A stretch of 24,140 nt of DNA from RGIG3102 sp964525015. Lineage in GTDB: Bacteria; Bacillota; Clostridia; Oscillospirales; Ruminococcaceae. The stretch spans positions 1 through 24,140 of the forward strand of contig CAZGFY010000028.1 in the NCBI GenBank assembly GCA_964525015.1, read 5' to 3'. The notes beneath the pieces were generated by a model that saw only the letters and a list, made by a program, of their open reading frames with translations, did no database searches and had not been told where the DNA came from. Below are positions 1 to 7,198 of the stretch, piece after piece (the stretch's first letter is position 1; each line of letters starts with the position of its first letter). A program made the position numbers and the translations under genes.

Positions 1-80
1 AAACTACGATTATGCAGTTGAAAATTATAAGGCAGTACAGCCATAATATTACTGAGATTTAATAAAAGACAAAATTAAAA
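1..80. other. Left edge, no gene assignable
   Basis: Two forward frames run in from the left edge and stop at 44-46 and 60-62, so this may be the 3' end of a plus-strand gene closed by the terminator that follows. The readable tails (14 and 19 codons) carry no family motif I recognise, and I cannot choose between frames. No call is made. Confidence 0.3.
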
Positions 81-112
81 AAGGCTTCGAGTTTTACACT
101 CGGAGCCTTTTT
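81..112 (+). terminator. Intrinsic terminator at left edge
   Basis: An 11-bp stem (81-91 with 99-109, one G-T wobble) and a 7-nt loop are followed by a T-run broken by one G. The A-rich 5' flank gives a T-run on the minus strand too, so it may work both ways. It probably ends whatever gene enters from the left. Confidence 0.8.
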
Positions 113-199
113 GCTTATAAAAAATATTTTTTATTTTATTAAAAATTATCAGTTTAATGATATTTGATGCTAACTAAATCTAAGTAAAGATATTTACGT

Positions 200-220
200 A
201 TGGGTCAAAACATGGGTCAA
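200..220. repeat. Direct repeat ATGGGTCAA x2
   Basis: ATGGGTCAA occurs at 200-208 and 212-220, a 12-bp period, in non-coding DNA between the left terminator and the 3' end of the tRNA-fMet gene. Short direct repeats of this kind beside a tRNA 3' end resemble integrase arm-binding sites, but no integrase gene is visible, so that role is inference. An open frame starting at 200 (14 codons) has no ribosome binding site and is not called. Confidence 0.5.
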
Positions 221-250
221 GGGGTTTTTCGAGAAATATATTAGCTTTTA

Positions 251-293
251 TTGAAATCATATTTCAACACTGTTTAAAGGGTTTGTTTGAAAT
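251..293. repeat. TTGAAAT inverted and direct repeats
   Basis: TTGAAAT (251-257) faces ATTTCAA (261-267) across a 3-nt spacer, giving a 7-bp inverted repeat. A third copy, TTGAAAT, lies at 287-293. There is no T-run, so this is not a terminator. It could be a protein-binding site or part of a recombination region. The rest of 113-341 shows nothing else I can support. Confidence 0.4.
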
Positions 294-341
294 ATAAAGT
301 GCGATTTTAGTCAGTGTTTATCAGCATTTATAAAGAAAATA

Positions 342-371
342 AAAAAGCATTATCTTTCGATAATGCTTTTT
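342..371 (-). terminator. Terminator of the tRNA-fMet gene
   Basis: A 9-bp perfect stem (346-354 with 359-367) and TTTC/GAAA tetraloop are flanked by A and T runs on both sides, so on the minus strand it ends in a T-run. It lies just downstream of the tRNA 3' end. Confidence 0.85.
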
Positions 372-376
372 CGTTT

Positions 377-453
<77 letters not shown>

Positions 454-483
454 CTATTTTTGCTTGCCCTTTAAGGCTTATAT

Positions 484-512
484 AGTATAGCATATAAAAA
501 AAACTTTGTCAA
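484..512 (-). promoter_or_regulatory. SigA promoter of tRNA-fMet
   Basis: On the minus strand the -35 is a perfect TTGACA (512-507) and the -10 is TATACT (489-484) with 17-bp spacing and an extended TGC just before the -10. The predicted start lies about 24 bases before the tRNA 5' end. This is among the strongest promoters in the window, as expected for a stable RNA gene. Confidence 0.88.
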
Positions 513-530
513 GCAAAAATGAAAAATAAT

Positions 531-1484
531 TTAAGATAAATTTGCAGCGCCTATAATTCCTGCATCATTTCCTAGTGTTGCAATTTTTACAGTGGCAACA
601 TCTAGCAACTCAGAAGCAAATCCGTATTTTTGAATATACTTATTAATAGGGTCTGTTAAAACTTTTCCTTGAACGGATAATCCACCACCAATTAAAATAA
701 CTTCAGGATTTAGTATATTTGAAAAATCTGTTAATGCACAAGCAAGATTTTCGATATATTCATTAACGACGTTGATTGCAACCTCATCCCCTCGTTTCAT
801 AGCATCGAAAGGAATTTTAGCGTCCATATTATCAATATTATCATTACATAATTTATATAATAGGCTGTTTTTGTTTTCTAGTGCTGCACGTTTTGCAAAT
901 TTTATTAATGCTGTTGCACTGCAATAAGCTTCAACACAGCCATCTCTGCCACAAGTACAGCTTTCACCGTCTTTAATTAAGGTTGTGTGTCCGTATTCTA
1001 ATCCACCTGGACGTGTTTTTAAAATTTTACCATCATAAATAATTCCTGAGCCAAGGCCAGTTCCAAGAGTGAATAAACCGCCAGATTTAATATTTTTAGC
1101 AGCGCCAGCCACGAATTCGCCAAGGGCTGCACAGTTTGCATCGTTTTCTAAAAATGTTGGAATTTTGAATTCGTCTTTAATTTCTTTTACTAAAGGAATG
1201 TTTTTAAATCCTTTAAAATTCCCAGCAAAAACAACTTCGCCCTTTTCAGTGTTAATTGCACCAGGTGAGCCAATTCCGATAACGTCGCAATCTTCAATTG
1301 TAAGATTTGCTTTTTCTAAAGTTGTGTAGATAAGTTTAATCATATCGTTTATGATTTCTTTATAGTGGCGTGATGCAAGAGTTTTGCAGGAATTATGCTG
1401 AATTATATTGTTATCTTTATCAACAATTCCGATTTTAATTGAAGTTCCCCCTAAATCAACGCCTATTTTATATCTATTTTTCAT
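531..1484 (-). CDS. ROK-family sugar kinase (glucokinase-like)
   Basis: Cytoplasmic ATP-dependent hexose kinase of the ROK family, 317 residues, which is full length for the family. Seen directly: the N-terminal phosphate loop DLGGT (10-14), the ENDAN motif with the catalytic Asp at 115, a second nucleotide loop GTGLGSG (141-147), the LEYGH signature with His166, and the zinc site CTCGRDGC (Cys176, 178, 183). There is no N-terminal helix-turn-helix, so it is an enzyme rather than an NagC/XylR-type repressor. The substrate is most often glucose or an N-acetylhexosamine, but no neighbour tells which. A good AAGGAGC site lies 9 nt before the ATG. The promoter is unclear; a weak TTTACG-17-TATATA is possible at 1562-1534. 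No terminator follows before the tRNA promoter. Confidence 0.93.
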   Translation of the reverse strand: MKNRYKIGVDLGGTSIKIGIVDKDNNIIQHNSCKTLASRHYKEIINDMIKLIYTTLEKANLTIEDCDVIGIGSPGAINTEKGEVVFAGNFKGFKNIPLVKEIKDEFKIPTFLENDANCAALGEFVAGAAKNIKSGGLFTLGTGLGSGIIYDGKILKTRPGGLEYGHTTLIKDGESCTCGRDGCVEAYCSATALIKFAKRAALENKNSLLYKLCNDNIDNMDAKIPFDAMKRGDEVAINVVNEYIENLACALTDFSNILNPEVILIGGGLSVQGKVLTDPINKYIQKYGFASELLDVATVKIATLGNDAGIIGAANLS

Positions 1485-1588
1485 ATTAAGAAAGCTCCTT
1501 TTATGTTTGTGATGTAATTGTCAAAGTTTACTATATATAATGTACCATTTTTTTTGCGTAAAATCAATGGAGAATTATTATAAATTTA

Positions 1589-1617
1589 TTGACTTTAAAT
1601 TTATTTAATAATATAAT
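1589..1617 (+). promoter_or_regulatory. SigA promoter of the MATE leader
   Basis: TTGACT (1589-1594), 17-bp spacer, TATAAT (1612-1617). Transcription should start near 1623-1625, which puts the GGAGG at 1627-1631 almost at the 5' end of the RNA. It drives the leader frame, the leader terminator and the MATE gene. Confidence 0.82.
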
Positions 1618-1641
1618 ATTTAAGTCGGAGGACTTTTTTAG

Positions 1642-1692
1642 TTGGATAAGATACTTTTAGTATTTTATCCGTTTTTTTATAGGAGAAAATAA
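1642..1692 (+). CDS. Leader peptide of the MATE gene (predicted)
   Basis: A 16-codon frame beginning with TTG reads MDKILLVFYPFFYRRK and stops with TAA at 1690-1692, so that the MATE ATG follows with no gap. A full GGAGG (1627-1631) sits 10 nt before the TTG. The frame covers both arms and the T-run of an intrinsic terminator, and its last Arg-Arg codons (AGG AGA) are themselves the Shine-Dalgarno of the MATE gene. The peptide is hydrophobic with a basic end; the terminal R-R-K fits the loose Arg/Lys-X-Arg/Lys pattern of drug-arrested leader peptides, though so short a match proves little. What is seen is the frame, its ribosome binding site and the overlap. That it is translated and regulates the MATE gene is inference. 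Confidence 0.6.
   Translation: MDKILLVFYPFFYRRK
1644..1678 (+). terminator. Attenuator terminator in the MATE leader
   Basis: An 11-bp stem (1644-1654 with 1660-1670, one G-U pair), a 5-nt loop TTTTA, then G and seven T. It lies about 20 nt after the predicted start site and before the MATE gene. The upstream gene points the other way and the minus strand has no T-run here, so the only transcript it can end is the MATE transcript itself. Confidence 0.82.
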
Positions 1693-3027
1693 ATGAGTAA
1701 AAATTTAAGTTTAATAAATGGAAAGGTTGCGCCAGCTTTATTAAAATTCACAATGCCAATTTTAATGTCTTTAATACTGCAAACAGCATATGGAACGGCA
1801 GACTTATTAATTGTAGGACAATTTTCAGGAGTTTCAGATGTTTCAGGCGTTACAATTGGTAGCCAGATTATGCAAACGATAACTTCATTTTGCGCAGGGT
1901 TTGCAACAGCGACAACTATATTATTAGGGCAATATATAGGAGCTAATCAAAAGGAAAAAACTTCAAAATTAATAGGTAGTAGTATTTTTTTGTTTAGCTT
2001 ACTAGTTGCTATATTAACAGGTGTATTAGTTCTTTTTAGGGTTGATATTGCAAATGTTATGCAAACTCCAATTGAAGCGCTCGAAAAAACAACAAGCTAC
2101 TTATTAATAACAGGTGCGGGAACAGTTTTTATTGTGTTTTATAATTTGCTAGGTAGCATATTTCGCGGAATAGGCGATTCAAAAACGCCGTTATTTGCAG
2201 TTTTGATAGCCTGTGTTATAAATATAGTGCTTGATATTGTGTTTGTTGCAGGCTTTGATATGGGTGCTAGTGGTGCAGCTTTTGCAACAATTATCGCACA
2301 AGCTGTCAGTGTTTTAATTTCTTTATATGTTATAAGTAAGAGAAAACTTCCATTTGATTTTTATAAAAAAGATATTAGATTTAATAAAGAATACATTTTA
2401 AATATTATTAAAGTTGGAACACCGATTGCATTGCAGAGCGTTTTAGTTGGAATATCATTTTTATTTGTTACTGCGATTGTTAATGATTTTGGTGTTGTAA
2501 CATCGGCAGCAGTTGGTATAGTTGAAAAAATAACTGTTATAGTTATGATGGTGCCGATTTCGTTTTCTCAATCCTTATCTGTGTTTACTGCTCAAAATTA
2601 TGGAGCAAAAAAACAGGATAGAATGGTGGAAGGATTAAAAGTTGGTATGTTTTTATCGCTTGTTTTTGCAGTTGTAATGGCTTATTTATCTTGGTTTCAC
2701 GGAGAAATTTTCACAAAAATATTCACGCAAGATGCGGATATTACAGCTGATGCACTAATATATTTAAAAGCATACACATTTGATATACTGCAAGTTGCAA
2801 TTTTGTTTTCTTTTATTGGATATTTTAATGGATGCTCAAAAACAGGATTTGTTATGATGCAATCAATTGTTGGGGCTTTTTTAATTAGAATACCATTATC
2901 TTATTGGTTTTCAAGCTTTAGCACCCAATCATTGTTTTTAATTGGACTTGCAACTCCAATATCAACATTTGTTCAAATAATTATGTTTGCTTGTTATTAT
3001 ATATATATTCAAAAAAAGTCATTTTAA
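1693..3027 (+). CDS. MATE-family multidrug/cation antiporter
   Basis: Inner-membrane efflux pump, 444 residues, the usual MATE length, with about twelve hydrophobic segments in two similar halves. The N-terminal stretch with the conserved proline-rich first helix (APALLKFTMPILMS, residues 13-26), a helix with QTAYGTADLLIVGQ (30-43), and the FRGIGDSKTPL loop (near 158-168) are typical of the MATE/NorM-DinF superfamily. Such pumps use a Na+ or H+ gradient to export organic cations and drugs; the substrate cannot be told from sequence. The ribosome binding site AGGAGA ends 7 nt from the ATG and lies inside the end of the leader frame, so translation may be coupled. Expression is probably set by read-through of the leader terminator. 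A strong terminator follows. Confidence 0.93.
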   Translation: MSKNLSLINGKVAPALLKFTMPILMSLILQTAYGTADLLIVGQFSGVSDVSGVTIGSQIMQTITSFCAGFATATTILLGQYIGANQKEKTSKLIGSSIFLFSLLVAILTGVLVLFRVDIANVMQTPIEALEKTTSYLLITGAGTVFIVFYNLLGSIFRGIGDSKTPLFAVLIACVINIVLDIVFVAGFDMGASGAAFATIIAQAVSVLISLYVISKRKLPFDFYKKDIRFNKEYILNIIKVGTPIALQSVLVGISFLFVTAIVNDFGVVTSAAVGIVEKITVIVMMVPISFSQSLSVFTAQNYGAKKQDRMVEGLKVGMFLSLVFAVVMAYLSWFHGEIFTKIFTQDADITADALIYLKAYTFDILQVAILFSFIGYFNGCSKTGFVMMQSIVGAFLIRIPLSYWFSSFSTQSLFLIGLATPISTFVQIIMFACYYIYIQKKSF

Positions 3028-3031
3028 AAAC

Positions 3032-3067
3032 AAAATCCGATTTTCTATAAAAAGAAAATCGGATTTT
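3032..3067 (+). terminator. Bidirectional terminator between converging genes
   Basis: A long A-T/G-C stem (3032-3046 with 3053-3067) around a short A-rich loop, flanked by A and T runs. It serves the MATE gene on the plus strand and the YfhO-like gene on the minus strand, whose stop codon is 6 bp away. Confidence 0.88.
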
Positions 3068-3072
3068 TATTA

Positions 3073-5379
3073 TTAATTTTTCCTAATTTTTTTAAGGTAT
3101 ATATCAAGAAGCTTATCTCGATAAATGAAAACTCCAATTGATGCAATACTAACAAGTTCGCATAGTCTATATAAAAGAGGGGTAGTGTATTTAACTTCAA
3201 TACTTCCACTTTCTTCAGTTAGTGTAAAATAAACTTTTGCATCATCATATTTATTAGACTCTACCTGTGTTCCGTTTATAGTAACGGTGTAGTTTGGGAT
3301 GTATGTGATAGGCATAAAGATTATATTTTCATCATCTTTTGATAAATCTACTGTAAAATCAAAGGATGAAACAGTGCCGTATCTTTCTAGATTTTCAATT
3401 TCAAGGGTGCTGTTAGTACTAGTGATAACAGGTGGCTCGCCAACCATTTTATCAACATCAGCACCACCAACGATGTATTCGCCTTGTCCGATGGATAATG
3501 TGTTATCTAAATTGCTATCATAGTAATGCTTTGTTAAAAATCCTGCGTTATTTTCATTGCCATAGTTTTCTTCGTAAAATAAAGATGTTGTAAAAATACT
3601 AAAAACTATCACTGAAAAACAAATAGCAATTCTTGCGTTTTTATGTTTTGAATATAAAATAACGCAAATTCCTAAAAGAATAGTAGTTGAAACGCCAGTT
3701 ATTCCAAGTAAGCGATATGGGAATTGTATAGCATCTATATACTGACCGATAACAGGTATTTGAGTAATATAATGCCAAGGGAAGTATTTGGTTGTGGCAA
3801 AGATAGTTACAACGCTTGTTATACTAAGTGTATCACCAAGTTTTAAAAGAGTAGGATTTATTTTATCTTTATTCGCAATTATTCTGTATAAAATATATGC
3901 GCCTAAAATAAAGAAAGTTACCCAGCCAACAGGGTGTGGCCCAAAATTATCAACTGAATATGTGGTGAATAATCTCTCGAAATTATAGATTGTAAATCTA
4001 GAAGGTGATTGAGTTCTAGTAAATACAGCTAGATGCCACTGAATAATAGTTAGTAGCATAGGTCCTATAAACCAAGCGTTTATAGCAAGGGTGAATAGGG
4101 CTGCAAGGATTAAATATAAAATTCGTTTTTCTTTTGTAAATAGGCTTTTGATAGAAAATAAAACTACAAAAACGCAAACATAGGCAACAATCTGCGTTGA
4201 TAATATATGAGATTGTAATACACCAGTTGCACCGATAACAAGGTACCACCAATCTTTTTTATTTTTAGCGATAATTGAATACAATCCATAAGCAACAAGA
4301 GGGAAGAATATCAATGCTGTATATTCTCCAACAGCACTACGATAATATACGCAAACTAATCTATAAGGATTTAATAGGTATATTAAAGACATTGAAAGGG
4401 CTATATATCTACTATTTATAATTTTAACAAATGCAATATAAGCAAAAACAAGAGTTAGAATATTAACGAAAACGATGTATAATTTATAAGCATTAACAAC
4501 GTGCATTCCTAAAAGAGATAGAATAGCAGGGAAGTATAATAAAAGCTCAGGATACATTAGCGAGTTAGGATAGCCGTAATCATTTAAAGTGCCACCGTGC
4601 ACCCTAACTGGAAATTGCCCACTTTCAAGCCCACGCTGAATACCTGTTATTCTAGCTAAATGAAAGCTAATATCGTGCCCCGTTTCAAGGCCTTGCTGCA
4701 TTAAAGGAATAGAAGCGATTAAAACACCACATCCCATAATAAAAACAAATGCTATAAGCATTTTATTGCTAGGGATAGTATCGCCATTAAATTCGCCAGC
4801 AGAAATCGGCGATTTTTTAAGGTTAACTAAAATGAAAATAAAAACACCAACTATAAAAATTAAGATTGAGAAAATTATAGAATCTGAATATATAACATTG
4901 TATGAGCCAAGCTCGAATTCATATAATTCAAAGCTATCATCCCTAGTTTCAACACTTATAAATACATTATCAACATCCATATCAAGATTAAAAGAAGCAG
5001 TGTGCCCAGTTTCTGATTGATTAAGTGGGGCTGTATATAAAACAGCACCACCAGAGTTATCTCTTGAAACATAGTCGGTTGCAAAAATTTTGATAATAGA
5101 TGAATCATCGTTTGTGGTGTAGGCGAGTAAAAACTGATAATCATCAGCTTTTAAATTAAAAGGTCCATCAACAAAAACATTAACTGTTTCATCCGTTTCA
5201 GGAGTGAACTCTAGGTATTTTCCGGAATCATCAGTGTAATCGGATATATGGCTATGCCTGAATGATTCTGCGTAAATTTCTGTGAAATGCCTATCATTAT
5301 CGATTGGATTATACAAAATTACGCTTAATATTGCAAAAATAATTAAAATGCTAAATCCTTTGTATTTTTTTGTGTTCAT
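3073..5379 (-). CDS. YfhO/PTPS-related membrane protein, probable GT-C glycosyltransferase
   Basis: A 768-residue polytopic membrane protein. Helix 1 is at about 8-25, followed by an extracytoplasmic domain (about 26-162), helices at about 163-187 and 206-226, and then a loop with GHDISFHLARI (Asp236), GQFPVRV (254-260) and YPELLLYFPA (276-285). That loop is the signature of the bacterial family named 6-pyruvoyl-tetrahydropterin-synthase-related, which despite its name resembles YfhO and GT-C lipid-linked sugar transferases. A C-terminal extracellular beta-rich segment (about 610-735) precedes a last helix, as in YfhO. Inferred role: transfer of a sugar from a polyprenyl carrier to a surface polymer or protein. 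It stands alone with its own promoter; a matching polyprenyl GT2 lies 11 kb away. The RBS GAAAGGAA is 11 nt before the ATG. Confidence 0.75.
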   Translation of the reverse strand: MNTKKYKGFSILIIFAILSVILYNPIDNDRHFTEIYAESFRHSHISDYTDDSGKYLEFTPETDETVNVFVDGPFNLKADDYQFLLAYTTNDDSSIIKIFATDYVSRDNSGGAVLYTAPLNQSETGHTASFNLDMDVDNVFISVETRDDSFELYEFELGSYNVIYSDSIIFSILIFIVGVFIFILVNLKKSPISAGEFNGDTIPSNKMLIAFVFIMGCGVLIASIPLMQQGLETGHDISFHLARITGIQRGLESGQFPVRVHGGTLNDYGYPNSLMYPELLLYFPAILSLLGMHVVNAYKLYIVFVNILTLVFAYIAFVKIINSRYIALSMSLIYLLNPYRLVCVYYRSAVGEYTALIFFPLVAYGLYSIIAKNKKDWWYLVIGATGVLQSHILSTQIVAYVCVFVVLFSIKSLFTKEKRILYLILAALFTLAINAWFIGPMLLTIIQWHLAVFTRTQSPSRFTIYNFERLFTTYSVDNFGPHPVGWVTFFILGAYILYRIIANKDKINPTLLKLGDTLSITSVVTIFATTKYFPWHYITQIPVIGQYIDAIQFPYRLLGITGVSTTILLGICVILYSKHKNARIAICFSVIVFSIFTTSLFYEENYGNENNAGFLTKHYYDSNLDNTLSIGQGEYIVGGADVDKMVGEPPVITSTNSTLEIENLERYGTVSSFDFTVDLSKDDENIIFMPITYIPNYTVTINGTQVESNKYDDAKVYFTLTEESGSIEVKYTTPLLYRLCELVSIASIGVFIYRDKLLDIYLKKIRKN

Positions 5380-5397
5380 AAATATGAAAATTCCTTT

Positions 5398-5443
5398 CTT
5401 TAAGCTTTCTAATTTACTGTATAAATCAGAAAACTTTAAGCTT
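5398..5443. repeat. Direct repeat CTTTAAGCTT x2 in a leader
   Basis: CTTTAAGCTT occurs at 5398-5407 and 5434-5443. Both copies fall in the roughly 115-nt untranslated leader of the YfhO-like gene, and the first abuts its ribosome binding site. Each contains the palindrome AAGCTT, so the two copies could pair in the RNA. Function unknown. Confidence 0.4.
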
Positions 5444-5502
5444 GAAAATCTATTCTCAAACTCGATATAAATATTATTAAATCATAACAATAATGATACC
5501 AT

Positions 5503-5531
5503 ATTATAAAAATAAAGTAAATATTAAACAA
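5503..5531 (-). promoter_or_regulatory. Promoter of the YfhO-like gene
   Basis: On the minus strand TTGTTT (5531-5526), 17-bp spacer, TATAAT (5508-5503). The predicted start near 5496 leaves a leader of about 115 nt, longer than most in this window. Confidence 0.6.
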
Positions 5532-5556
5532 ATATAGATATTTTACTTAAATTACA

Positions 5557-5585
5557 TTGAGTAATTAGAATATATATGATATACT
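5557..5585 (+). promoter_or_regulatory. Promoter of the esterase gene
   Basis: TTGAGT (5557-5562), 17-bp spacer, TATACT (5580-5585) preceded by TGA, an extended -10. It overlaps the divergent promoter region of the YfhO-like gene but not its core elements. Confidence 0.75.
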
Positions 5586-5621
5586 TAGTATATTAATTAA
5601 ATAACAAAAGGAGATTTTATT

Positions 5622-6449
5622 ATGGCTTTTATAAAAGCAGATATCTATTCAGAAATGCTTTATCAAAACATTAGTGTGGATTTATTTTTTCCGTCTGATT
5701 TTGAAGAGTATAAGGATACAAAAGAAGTTAATGGCGTTATTTATCTTTTGCACGGAATGAAAGGTAATAGCAGTTCTTGGAATAATTATACTGCCGCTCA
5801 AAGATATGCAAGAGAGAATAATCTAATTTTAATTTCTCCAACTGTGCATAATAGCTTTTATGCTGATAATTATTTTGGAGAAAGATATTTTACATATGTT
5901 GCAGAAGAGCTTCCAAAAAAATTAAAAATGATTTTTAATATTCCAAACGATAGAGAAAAAACTTTTGTTGCAGGGCTTTCAATGGGGGGATTTGGAGCAA
6001 TGCTTTTAGGGCTATCAAGGCCAGATTTATTCGCTGCTTGCGCAACGTTTAGTGGGGCTGTTGGAGTGGGACAAGCTGAAATTAATAATATAGACGATCC
6101 GTTTGTAAAAAGGTTTATGGCTCCGATTTTAGGTCAAGACTTAAAACTGCGAGAAGATTTAAACCTAGCAATTTTAGCTAAAAAAGTTTCAGAACTTAAA
6201 AAAGAAGAACAACCAAGAATTTTGTGCACTTGTGGAAGAGAAGATAATTTATATAAATCAAATGTTATGTTTAAAGATTATATGAAAACACTACCACTTG
6301 ATTTTACTTATATGGAGTGGACAGGCGAACATAATTGGGATTTTTGGGATAGAAGCCTTGCTTATGCAATTGATTTCTTTTTAAATAATAAATTTGATGA
6401 AAAATGCCACTCGGCGTGGAATTATGAAGTTAAGATAGAAAAATCATAA
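5622..6449 (+). CDS. Esterase-D/EstA-type alpha/beta hydrolase
   Basis: A cytoplasmic serine esterase of the putative-esterase family (PF00756, relatives: tributyrin esterase EstA, acetylxylan and feruloyl esterases, S-formylglutathione hydrolase), 275 residues. Seen: oxyanion-region LLHG (42-45), nucleophile elbow GLSMGG with Ser120, the acid in GREDN (Asp208) and the catalytic His in GEHNWDFW (His237), in the right order and spacing for the triad. There is no signal peptide, so it acts on small intracellular esters, for instance acetylated sugars. The RBS AAAAGGAG ends 8 nt before the ATG; it has its own promoter and a very strong terminator that begins at its stop codon. No neighbour defines the substrate. 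Confidence 0.9.
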   Translation: MAFIKADIYSEMLYQNISVDLFFPSDFEEYKDTKEVNGVIYLLHGMKGNSSSWNNYTAAQRYARENNLILISPTVHNSFYADNYFGERYFTYVAEELPKKLKMIFNIPNDREKTFVAGLSMGGFGAMLLGLSRPDLFAACATFSGAVGVGQAEINNIDDPFVKRFMAPILGQDLKLREDLNLAILAKKVSELKKEEQPRILCTCGREDNLYKSNVMFKDYMKTLPLDFTYMEWTGEHNWDFWDRSLAYAIDFFLNNKFDEKCHSAWNYEVKIEKS

Positions 6450-6489
6450 GCAATAAAAAATGACCGTTAATGGTCATTTTTTATTGCTT
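6448..6489 (+). terminator. Bidirectional terminator, esterase and sod
   Basis: An 18-bp near-perfect stem (6448-6465 with 6472-6489) with loop GTTAAT and internal A6/T6 blocks. It includes the last base pairs of the esterase stop codon and lies 24 bp beyond the sod stop on the other strand. Confidence 0.9.
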
Positions 6490-6513
6490 GATATTTTGAA
6501 TTTAATTATTTTA

Positions 6514-7119
6514 TTATAAAATATCGCTTACGAATTCCCAATTTATAACTGATATCCAGTTATCGATATAATCCCCACGTTGATTTTGATAATTTAGATA
6601 ATATGCGTGTTCCCACACATCTAAGCATAAAATCGGTTTCATTCCTAGCATAAAAGGGGTGTCTTGATTAGGAAGTGAAATTATCTTTAGTTCGCCTTCT
6701 TTAGTTTTTGTAAGCCATGCAAATCCTGAGCCGAAAGTTCCCATAGCACATTTTTTTAATTCTTGTTTGAATTCTTCCTCAGAAGAAAAAGTATCAATAA
6801 TTTGTTTTGGGATTTTTTGATTAAAATGAGGGCTCATTAAAAGAAAATACAAATCGTGGTTGAAAACGCCACCACCATTATTTCTAACACCAGTGCGAAT
6901 TTCACTAGGTAAATCATCGAGATTACTTAATAATTCTTCTAAGGTTTTATCGTGTAGCTCGGGATAATCCTTTAAAATGTTATTTAGATTACTAATATAT
7001 GCATTAAAATGTTTATCATGATGATATTCAAATGTGATACTGGTAAAATGAGGCTCAATCTCCTCGTAAGCAAATGGCAGATTAGGCAGTTTAAATGGGT
7101 ATTTACAATCTTTTAGCAT
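6514..7119 (-). CDS. sodA: Superoxide dismutase, Mn-type
   Basis: Converts superoxide to peroxide and oxygen in the cytoplasm. At 201 residues it is a complete Fe/Mn SOD. The four metal ligands are visible: His33 in EYHHDKH, His88 in NHDL, and Asp167 and His171 in DVWEHAYY. Two second-sphere positions favour manganese: Gly84 in NNGGGVFNH (iron enzymes usually have Gln here) and Gln142 in PNQDTP. Metal choice is still inference. The N terminus (KLPNLPFAYEEIEPH) matches the family with a short extension of about seven residues. The RBS AAAGGAT is 8 nt before the ATG. It lies 79 bp downstream of the EF-G-like gene on the same strand with no terminator between, so it may be partly co-transcribed; a lone TATACT at 7177-7172 lacks a good -35. 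Confidence 0.94.
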   Translation of the reverse strand: MLKDCKYPFKLPNLPFAYEEIEPHFTSITFEYHHDKHFNAYISNLNNILKDYPELHDKTLEELLSNLDDLPSEIRTGVRNNGGGVFNHDLYFLLMSPHFNQKIPKQIIDTFSSEEEFKQELKKCAMGTFGSGFAWLTKTKEGELKIISLPNQDTPFMLGMKPILCLDVWEHAYYLNYQNQRGDYIDNWISVINWEFVSDIL

Positions 7120-7198
7120 AATATAATATCCTTTCTTTTATAAAATAAAATAATTATTAAAACTTAAGATAAGTATATTATTAGAAAGTAGATTGAAA

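Noticed and set aside
1069..1329. 86-codon plus-strand open frame inside the ROK kinase gene
   Set aside because: It is the antisense shadow of a gene whose motifs are all intact, and it has no ribosome binding site.
1518..1541. TTGTCA and TATAAT on the plus strand as a second MATE promoter
   Set aside because: The spacing is only 12 bp; the pair at 1589-1617 has 17 bp and the right position.
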